From an uncultured Clostridia bacterium (GTDB lineage: Bacteria > Bacillota > Clostridia > Oscillospirales > CAG-272), in NCBI GenBank assembly GCA_946404295.1, contig CAMJDE010000096.1, positions 1-7,023 on the forward strand: a stretch of DNA of 7,023 nucleotides, given 5' to 3'. How positions within the stretch are numbered: position 1 is the stretch's first letter; every line of letters starts with the position of its first letter. Made by a program: the position numbers and the translations under genes. The notes under the pieces were generated by a model. It saw nothing but the letters and a program-made list of their open reading frames with translations, did no database searches and was not told where the DNA came from. Of this stretch, positions 1 through 6,800 are shown one piece after another.

Positions 1-553
1 CCGCCGCCTGCTCGACGAGGCTCTTCATCGCCTGCTTGACGGTCATATCCTGCCGTATCGTGACGTAGTTGGTCGTCATGATACTACCGAACTGATCCTC
101 GTCGTAGGAGTGCAGGAGTTCGATGTCCTCTTTGGCTTCGGGTTCGAGAAGTTCGAGCACCTGCTCGCGCTTCTCTTCGTCCATATCTTCGAGGACGTCG
201 ATCGCGTCGTCGGCGTCCATCTCCTCGATCAGGTCGGCGGCGACCCCCGCGTCCATCTCTTCGAGGTATTCGCCCGCGTCCTCGGAGTAGGCGAGGACCT
301 CGGACATCGCCTCGTTGCCAAGCACGCCGAACAGCCGTTCGCGCTCTTCGGGCGTCATCTCGCCCATCGCCGCGGCAATATCGTTCTCGTGATAGTCGCC
401 GAGCGCTTCACGCAGCGCCGCGTCGTCCTCGGTCGTGCGGATCAGGTTCAGGATCTCGGCGGGATAATCGACCGGCGCCGGGGTCTCGACCTCGCTCTCT
501 TCCTCGGGAAGATCGACCTTTTCAAGTTCTTCGTTTTTGTTTTCGTTTTCCAT
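1..553 (-). CDS. mgtE: Magnesium transporter MgtE, N-terminal part (runs off left edge)
   Basis: MgtE proteins are membrane Mg2+ channels/transporters whose cytosolic N and CBS domains sense Mg2+ and gate the pore. The window holds 184 residues, from the start codon at 553 to the left edge. Residues 1-30 are an acidic, low-complexity lead. Residues about 45-150 form an acidic helical repeat typical of the MgtE N domain (LIEEMDADDAIDVLEDMD at about 108-125). Residues about 156-184 open the first CBS domain with the family signature GSIMTTNYVTI. The second CBS domain and the membrane domain (family length about 450 residues) must lie off the left edge. The ATG at 553 has GGGAGG 10 nt upstream. 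That Shine-Dalgarno sequence is inside a terminator-like hairpin, so expression is probably controlled through the leader. Family assignment is strong; the Mg2+ specificity is taken from the family. Confidence 0.93.
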   Translation of the reverse strand, partial: MENENKNEELEKVDLPEEESEVETPAPVDYPAEILNLIRTTEDDAALREALGDYHENDIAAAMGEMTPEERERLFGVLGNEAMSEVLAYSEDAGEYLEEMDAGVAADLIEEMDADDAIDVLEDMDEEKREQVLELLEPEAKEDIELLHSYDEDQFGSIMTTNYVTIRQDMTVKQAMKSLVEQAA

Positions 554-708
554 CAAAAAAACGCCTCCCTTCTTTTGGGCGGCGTCCACTCGGAAAAGGG
601 CGTCAGAGGATGATTCCCCCCTTGACCGTGGCGGACTCCGCGATTCTGTTGTTCCGGCATAACGGAACGCCGTTTTGTCGGTCTGTGCCCGCGTCCATCC
701 ACGATCAC
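553..708 (-). CDS. Possible 51-codon leader ORF overlapping the mgtE start (TGATG)
   Basis: A GTG at 708-706 is preceded by AGGA at 7 nt and opens 51 codons, ending in a TGA at 555-553 whose A is the first base of the mgtE ATG (TGATG overlap, typical of translational coupling). The product is basic and rich in Gly, Arg, Pro and His, with a Pro-containing tail (HPLTPFSEWTPPKRREAFF). It resembles no family I recognise. AGA, AGG and GGG codons are more frequent here than in the neighbouring genes, which argues against a conserved protein. If translated, the ribosome would pass through the terminator hairpin at 562-584 and expose or disrupt the mgtE ribosome-binding site. It may equally be a chance open frame in a structured leader. 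Confidence 0.25.
   Translation of the reverse strand: MIVDGRGHRPTKRRSVMPEQQNRGVRHGQGGNHPLTPFSEWTPPKRREAFF
554..584 (-). terminator. Terminator/attenuator hairpin containing the mgtE ribosome-binding site
   Basis: On the minus strand, CGCCGCCC (584-577) pairs with GGGAGGCG (569-562) with one internal G-A mismatch around a 7-nt AAAAGAA loop, followed immediately by seven T residues (561-555) and then the mgtE start. This is the architecture of an intrinsic terminator. It is placed 5' of the gene, not 3', and the 3' arm contains the Shine-Dalgarno GGGAGG. It is therefore a candidate attenuator able to block both transcription and translation of mgtE. Confidence 0.6.
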
Positions 709-727
709 CCCGCTTTCCTTTTTTTCT
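554..727 (-). promoter_or_regulatory. Structured 5' leader of mgtE, candidate cis-regulatory RNA
   Basis: From the predicted transcription start (about 727) the mgtE leader is about 174 nt. By eye it can fold as an outer stem (GGGTGAT at 710-704 with ATCATCC at 614-608, one G-U pair). Inside this is GACCG (683-679) with CGGTC (628-624), closing a junction with a GCGG/CCGC hairpin (641-631). The other branch is one of two mutually exclusive hairpins: CGGAAC/GTTCCG pairing across 668-651, or AACGG/CCGTT pairing across 674-661. The terminator-like hairpin at 584-562 follows. This aptamer-plus-expression-platform shape upstream of an Mg2+ transporter suggests an Mg2+-responsive leader. I could not match the conserved M-box (ykoK) sequence blocks, so no class is assigned. 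Confidence 0.45.
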
Positions 728-733
728 GCCTTT

Positions 734-763
734 ATTGTACCACCCTTCGTCGCTCTTTGTCAA
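734..763 (-). promoter_or_regulatory. Sigma-A type promoter of mgtE
   Basis: Read on the minus strand, a perfect TTGACA (763-758) and TACAAT (739-734) are separated by 18 nt, giving an expected start near 727. The site lies in the gap between mgtE and aspS, back to back with the aspS promoter, and is AT-rich relative to the genes. Confidence 0.75.
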
Positions 764-804
764 GCAAAAAACGGCTCTGTTTCCGCTTTTTTCTTTTTGC
801 GCGA

Positions 805-833
805 TTGACAATCAAACAAAAGTCTGCTATACT
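805..833 (+). promoter_or_regulatory. Sigma-A type promoter of aspS
   Basis: TTGACA (805-810) and TATACT (828-833) are separated by exactly 17 nt, predicting initiation near 840 and a leader of about 40 nt. The leader contains a small perfect hairpin, CGGATC (848-853) with GATCCG (857-862), before the ribosome-binding site at 867-874. This stem is too short to be a terminator and may only stabilise the 5' end. Confidence 0.8.
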
Positions 834-880
834 CTTTTGTATAAAAACGGATCGCCGATCCGGGACAAGGAAGGTTGCAG

Positions 881-2214
<1,334 letters not shown>

Positions 2215-2215
<1 letters not shown>

Positions 2216-2253
2216 AAGAAAGCGACTTGCCGCCGCGGCAAGTCGCTTTCTTT
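2215..2253. terminator. Perfect 17-bp hairpin on the aspS stop codon, likely bidirectional terminator
   Basis: The left arm (2215-2231, beginning AAAGAAAGCG) and right arm (2237-2253, ending CGCTTTCTTT) are perfectly complementary over 17 bp around a GCCGC loop, and the loop ends can add an 18th pair. The stem begins on the last base of the aspS TAA. The A-rich left and T-rich right flanks are inside the stem, as in bidirectional terminators, but there is no clean U tract after it, so read-through into the hairpin array is possible. Confidence 0.7.
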
Positions 2254-2254
2254 A

Positions 2255-2488
2255 ATGATATCCGTTCCCTGCGGAAACGGATGATATATCGGCTCCCGCT
2301 ATACGCGAGGAGCCGATATGATATACCCTGACGGGTATGATATACGCTGCGGCGTATCGGGGAACGGATATCATTCTCATATTTGCGGCACGCAAATATA
2401 TCATGCTTGCGCAGCAAGTATATCATACGCGGTGTTACCGCGTATATCATATTGCTGCAAGGCAATATATCATTTCGCCGCAAGGCGA
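2255..2488. repeat. Hairpin array 1: about nine palindromes joined by ATGATAT/ATATCAT linkers
   Basis: This fills most of the gap between aspS and the next gene. Palindromes by eye: 2260-2282 (10 pairs, one mismatch, TGC loop), 2286-2319 (11 bp), 2323-2338 (6 bp), 2342-2357 (6 bp), 2379-2399 (9 bp, GCA loop), 2403-2421 (8 bp with a G-U, GCA loop), 2425-2445 (9 bp, GTT loop), 2449-2468 (7 bp) and 2475-2488 (5 bp, GCAA loop). Stems differ in sequence. Junctions share a 7-mer: ATGATAT at 2255, 2281, 2318 and 2337 in the left half, and its reverse complement ATATCAT at 2368, 2398, 2420, 2444 and 2467 in the right half, the last four about 23 nt apart. The arm 2255-2269 can alternatively pair perfectly over 15 bp with 2360-2374. 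Open frames through this stretch look like by-products of the repeats. Function unknown. Confidence 0.85.
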
Positions 2489-2507
2489 CACACGCTCCGG
2501 ATTATCA

Positions 2508-2536
2508 TTGACTTTGTTGTTTTTTTCATCTATAAT
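2508..2536 (+). promoter_or_regulatory. Sigma-A promoter of the four-helix-bundle/EEP operon
   Basis: TTGACT (2508-2513) and a perfect TATAAT (2531-2536) are separated by 17 nt, with a T-rich spacer. The predicted start is about 2543, almost on top of the GAGGTGA ribosome-binding site at 2544-2550, so the mRNA leader is only about 13 nt and hairpin array 1 lies upstream of this transcript rather than in it. Confidence 0.8.
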
Positions 2537-2555
2537 TATTCTTGAGGTGATTTGG

Positions 2556-2930
2556 ATGCAGGAAAATAAACTTATCGATCTTTCGTTTGATTTTGCCAAA
2601 ATGATCGTGGATCTCGTGGATAGCATAAAGTTTCCGAAAAGTTCCTATATGGTCGACCAACTGGCTCGCGCCGGAACGTCGATCGGCGCAAACATTTACG
2701 AAGCGCAGTACGCTCACAGCAAAGCCGATTTTATCGCAAAACTTGAAATCGCCTTGAAAGAAGCAAACGAAACGAGTTATTGGCTCAAGTTGATTTTTGC
2801 GACGAACCGGATTGACGAAGCCGTCTACAAAGACGCCGAAAAGACCTGCGGGAATATTCGTCGCCTTCTGATCGCTTCCTGCAATACCGTAAAGAAGAAG
2901 CAAGGAAAAGGAACGGAGAAACCGGAATGA
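2556..2930 (+). CDS. Four-helix-bundle protein, 23S rRNA intervening-sequence protein (IVP) family
   Basis: A 124-residue helical protein of the IVP/S23 four-helix-bundle family, the fold also used by Avd, the accessory protein of diversity-generating retroelements. The family core is visible: QLARAGTSIGANIYEAQ (about 34-50), the acidic helix KADFIAKLEIALKEANETSY (about 55-74) with WLKLIF after it, and a Lys-rich tail (KKKQGKGTEK). Members are encoded inside rRNA insertions or stand alone; nucleic-acid binding is inferred from the fold and related proteins, and no catalytic residues are expected. The ATG at 2556 follows GAGGTGA at 5 nt; the in-frame open sequence farther upstream lies in the hairpin array and before the promoter. 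The stop overlaps the next start (ATGA), so the two are translationally coupled. My hand count gives 171 G+C in 375 (46%), below the neighbours, which hints at transfer. Confidence 0.88.
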   Translation: MQENKLIDLSFDFAKMIVDLVDSIKFPKSSYMVDQLARAGTSIGANIYEAQYAHSKADFIAKLEIALKEANETSYWLKLIFATNRIDEAVYKDAEKTCGNIRRLLIASCNTVKKKQGKGTEKPE

Positions 2931-3676
2931 AAAAGGTCTTTACCGTCGCGACGTGGAATATCGGGCATTTCAGTATGGGAAGACACAAGGTCTCCGATTT
3001 TTCGGACGACGCCTACGAAACCGAGGCGGCAAAGTTCCGCGCCTATATCGATTCGCTCGGCGCCGACCTCCTCTCGCTGAACGAGTACAGCGCCTGCTTT
3101 ACCCCCTCGCACCCCGCGCGCGAACTGACGCCGGACTACCCGACGGAGTTCGAGGGCGAACAGTTCCGCTACAGCTGCAACGCCCTCTTTTCCAAACTCC
3201 CGCTCCAAAACGTCCGGCAAAACGCGTTCGTCTGCAACAAAACCGCCGTGATCTCGCACACCAAGGCGATCGAGGCGTCGGATTACTACTATATCACCGC
3301 CGAACTTTCCCTCGGGGACGAGACGGTTACCGTCGTTTCGACCCACCTCGGCTTCGACGACAACCTCTACCCCGATACCGTCAACCTCGCGCAGATGGAC
3401 GAGTTGATCGCGCGCTTTGAAAACGAAAAGCGCGTTTTGATGATGGGCGACTGGAACGCCTTTCACTACGAATACTTCGACCGCTTCAAGGACGCCGGCT
3501 ATACCCTCGGCAACCCGGACGGCAAACTCTTGACCTGTATCGGCTCGCGCACCGGCGGGCTCGAATGGTCGGTCGACAATATCCTCGTCAAAGGACTGTC
3601 GCTCTCCGACTTCCGCGCCCTCCCCACTTCCCTCTCCGATCACGTCGCGGTCAAAGCAACCGTCGCCCTGAAATAG
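2927..3676 (+). CDS. Endonuclease/exonuclease/phosphatase (EEP) family hydrolase
   Basis: A 249-residue protein of the EEP (DNase I/exonuclease III-like) superfamily, metal-dependent phosphodiesterases or phosphatases. The fold's catalytic blocks occur in order: TWNIGHF (Asn11), LLSLNEYS (Glu53, metal ligand), VSTHLGFD (His140), MMGDWNAF (Asp175, Asn177), WSVDNILVKG (Asp217) and SLSDHVAVKAT (Asp238-His239). All key residues are present, so it should be active. There is no signal peptide, implying a cytosolic enzyme. The substrate cannot be told from sequence; EEP enzymes act on DNA, RNA, phospholipids or inositol phosphates. It starts with ATG at 2927 overlapping the previous stop by 4 nt, with GGAG 8 nt upstream, so it is made from the promoter at 2508-2536 together with the four-helix-bundle protein. 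Sampled stretches are about 60-70% GC, unlike that partner. Confidence 0.87.
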   Translation: MKKVFTVATWNIGHFSMGRHKVSDFSDDAYETEAAKFRAYIDSLGADLLSLNEYSACFTPSHPARELTPDYPTEFEGEQFRYSCNALFSKLPLQNVRQNAFVCNKTAVISHTKAIEASDYYYITAELSLGDETVTVVSTHLGFDDNLYPDTVNLAQMDELIARFENEKRVLMMGDWNAFHYEYFDRFKDAGYTLGNPDGKLLTCIGSRTGGLEWSVDNILVKGLSLSDFRALPTSLSDHVAVKATVALK

Positions 3677-3682
3677 TATCAC

Positions 3683-3826
3683 GCCGCCTGTGCAAAGATT
3701 TGCACAGGCGGCATCTCGCGTTTCGAGCGATGCGAGAAACATATCGCGCGTTGCGCCGGAGGCGCGACGCATATCGCGTCCGCGTCAGCGGACATATCGC
3801 GCGGGCGCGCACAAGTGCGCGCCCGC
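3683..3826. repeat. Hairpin array 2: five palindromes joined by ATATCGC linkers
   Basis: The gap between the two convergent genes is almost wholly palindromic. Stems: 3683-3712 (14 bp counted to a GA loop), 3721-3739 (TTTC..GC / GC..GAAA with a tandem G-A mismatch, GAT loop), 3748-3770 (10 bp with one G-U, GGA loop), 3778-3793 (6 bp, GTCA loop) and 3801-3826 (12 bp, AA loop). The stems are unrelated in sequence, but the junctions are constant: ATCTCGC at 3713, then ATATCGC at 3741, 3771 and 3794. The design matches the array at 2255-2488, whose linker ATATCAT shares the ATATC core. The last hairpin doubles as the terminator of the upstream operon. Function unknown. Confidence 0.85.
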
Positions 3827-3834
3827 CTTTTTTT
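3801..3834 (+). terminator. Intrinsic terminator of the four-helix-bundle/EEP operon
   Basis: A 12-bp perfect GC-rich stem (3801-3812 with 3815-3826, AA between) is followed by C and seven T residues (3828-3834). The T tract overlaps the TAA stop of the convergent carB-dapF gene (3835-3833), so plus-strand transcription should stop exactly at the end of the opposing gene. On the minus strand the stem is not followed by T residues, so it should not terminate carB-dapF by the classic mechanism. Confidence 0.85.
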
Positions 3835-6800
3835 ATTTTACGATCGTTCCTTCGTAGATCAGGTGCGCGTCTCCCGTCAGGATCACGTCTCCGTCCTCCC
3901 GGACGCACACCGACAGGTCTCCGCCGGGGAGTTCGACCGTGATCTCGACGTCCTTCTTGCAGTACCCGTTCAAGACTGCCGCGACCGCGGCGGCGACGGC
4001 TCCGGTCCCGCAGGCGGCGGTCTCGCCGTTCCCGCGTTCGTAGACCCGCATCGAAAGCACCGTCGGAGAAACCACCCGGACGAACTCGGTATTGATCCGC
4101 TCGGGGAAGAGCGGCGCGAACTCAAACTGCGGACCCGTCGCCGAGAGGTCGATCTTCTCGGGATGGTCGGTAAAGACGACGCAATGCGGGTTCCCGACCG
4201 AGAGGCAGGTGACGCGGTACTCGTCCCCGCCGATCTTCACCGGGCGGTCGATCACGGTGTCGCCGTCGAGGGTGCAGGGGATATCTGCCGGCGCGAGTTT
4301 CGGCTTGCCCATATTCACCCCGACCATCGTGACGCGCCCGAACGAGGTGTGCAGGGTCAGTTCCCGGATCCCCGCCTCGGTCTCGACCGTCACGGTATCT
4401 CCCGTGACGAAACCGTTATCGTAGAGGTACTTACCCACGCAGCGGATGCTGTTCCCCGCGATCACGCCGTCCGAGCCGTCGCGGTTGCAGATCCGCATTT
4501 TCACGTCGGCTTTGTCGGAGGGGAGCAGAACCACCATTCCGTCCGCCCCGATCCCGAAGCGGCGGTCGCAGAGTTCGACCGCGAGCGATTCCGCCCCGTC
4601 GAGCGGGACGTTCCTTGCGTCGATCAGGATATAGTCGTCGCCCGAACCCTCCATCTTCGAGAAGGCGATCGTCCGTTTTTCGCGCCGCATGGCGTTGAGG
4701 TCGACCAGTTCCGTGTTCTTTTCGGAATAGCCGCTCGCGATTACGTCCGCCATCGCGTTCGCCGTGTCGAGCGAGGTCAGACACAGAACCCCGAGCGTCA
4801 GCGCCTTGCGGTGCAGGGCGATATACTCGGAGAGCGTCTCGTCGTAGAGCGCGCCGGTGTAGACGATGTAGTGGATCTTGCCCTCTTCAAGCAGTTTCCA
4901 CATTCCGTCCTGTTCGCGGATGCCGGGCACGACGTTCACCGGGATCCCGAGCCGCGCGATGGTCTCGGCGGTGCCGGGCGTGGCGTAGACCGTCATTCCG
5001 AGGTCGCGCACCTTGCGCGAAAGACCGATGATCTCGCCGTAGTCGTGATCGTCGACGCTGATGAAGATGCCCGTCTCTTTTCCGTCGCGCGGATTTTGCA
5101 GGCGGAAGCCCGCTGAGGTCATTCCCTTGAAGAGCGCCTCGCGGATATTCTTTCCGATCCCGAGCACCTCGCCCGTCGACTTCATTTCGGGACCCATATA
5201 GGAGTTGGCGTCGGAGAGTTTGCCGAACGAGAAGACCGGCGCCTTCACGGTGACGTAGGGCGGCGCCTGCACCAGCCCCGTGCCGTAGCCGAGATCGGCG
5301 AGTTTTCCTCCCGTCATCACGGCGGCGGCGAGGTCGACCATCGGAACCCCCGTCACCTTGCTGATATACGGGACGGTGCGCGAGGCGCGCGGGTTGACCT
5401 CGATCACGTAGAGTTCGTTTTCGTAGATCAGGTACTGGATATTGACCAATCCCTTCGTCCCGAGCGCGAGCGCCAGTTTTTCGGAACACTCGACGATCTT
5501 ATGGATCATCCGGTCGTCGACCGAATAGGGCGGATAGACGGCGATCGAGTCGCCGCTGTGCACGCCCGCCCGCTCGATATGCTGCATGATCCCGGGGATC
5601 AGGACGTTCTCGCCGTCCGAGATCACGTCGACCTCAAGCTCCGGTCCCATCATATACTTGTCGACCAGAACCGGGTTGTCGATCCCGGTCGAAAGGATCC
5701 GCGCCATATACTTCTTCACTTCGGCGGCGGTATGCACGATGGTCATATTCTGCCCGCCGATGACGTAGGACGGACGGAGCAGAACGGGATAACCGAGCGT
5801 CTCGGCGGCGGCGAGCGCCTCGTCGGTCGTGACCACGCCCATTCCCTTCGGCCGCTTGATCGAGAACTTTTCGAGCAGCTGATCGAACCGTTCGCGATCC
5901 TCCGCGATATCGATCCCTTCCGCAGAAGTACCGAGGATCGTGACCCCGGCGCGGTCGAGGAAGGCGGTCAGTTTGATCGCGGTTTGCCCACCGAACGCCA
6001 CGACCACTCCGATCGGGTTCTCCGCCCGGATGACGTTCATCACGTCCTCGGGGGTCAGCGGCTCGAAATAAAGCCGGTCGGCGGTGTCGTAGTCGGTCGA
6101 AACCGTCTCGGGGTTGTTGTTGATGATCGCGACGTCATACCCGAGTTCCTTGAGCGTCCAGACGCAATGCACCGACGAATAGTCGAACTCGATCCCCTGC
6201 CCGATCCGGATCGGACCCGAGCCGAGAACGAGGATCACGGGTTTGCCCGATTTTTGAAAACTCCGCGCTTCGCACCCCGCCGTCTCCGGCACCGAATAGA
6301 AGTAGGGTTTGTCGGTCCCGAACACCGCCTCGCAGGTCCTGACGATCCTGTAACCGAAGGGCGTTTCGCGCGCGGGTTTGGTCCCCGAGAGCCGTTCGAG
6401 CGCCTTGTCGGTATAACCGAGATCCTTGCCCTCTTTCAGCAGTTCTTCGGTCAGCCCGCCCTTGATCGTTTCTTCGTAGTCGGCGAGCCGTTTGATCTTG
6501 CGGAGAAAATACGGGTCGATCATCGTGATCCGGTAGATCTCGTCGATCGACACGCCCGCCTTGATCGCTTCAAAGACGGTGAACAGCCGACGGTCGTCCT
6601 GATCGGCGAGCCGTTCAAGCACGGGACGCGCGTCGAGCGGCGGGAGCGTCAGGGTGTCCGCGCCGATCTCGGCGCCGCGGATCGCCTTCATCAACGCCGC
6701 CTCAAAGGTCGGCGCGATCGACATGACCTCGCCGGTCGCCTTCATCTGCGTTCCGAGCCGACGCGACATTCCGGCAAACTTATCAAAGGGGAACTTCGGG

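Noticed and set aside
110..613. 167-codon plus-strand open frame over the mgtE region
   Set aside because: It is antisense to a clear MgtE N-terminal domain, and its composition follows from the GC-rich codons of the real gene.
554..727. Typical M-box (ykoK) riboswitch
   Set aside because: The position upstream of mgtE fits, but I could not find the conserved M-box sequence blocks, so I describe only a structured leader.
875..877. TTG as the aspS start
   Set aside because: It would sit directly against the ribosome-binding site. The ATG at 881 has correct spacing from AAGGAAGG.
2255..2488. CRISPR array
   Set aside because: Repeats are only 7 nt, reverse orientation midway, and the intervals are palindromes. 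No cas genes are visible.
2255..2930. Diversity-generating retroelement (array plus Avd-like protein)
   Set aside because: There is no reverse transcriptase, no template/variable repeat pair, and no variable target gene in the window.
3815..5116. 433-codon plus-strand open frame, and a similar 479-codon frame at 5501-6940
   Set aside because: Both are antisense to carB-dapF, have no recognisable domain, and are shadows of its codon bias.
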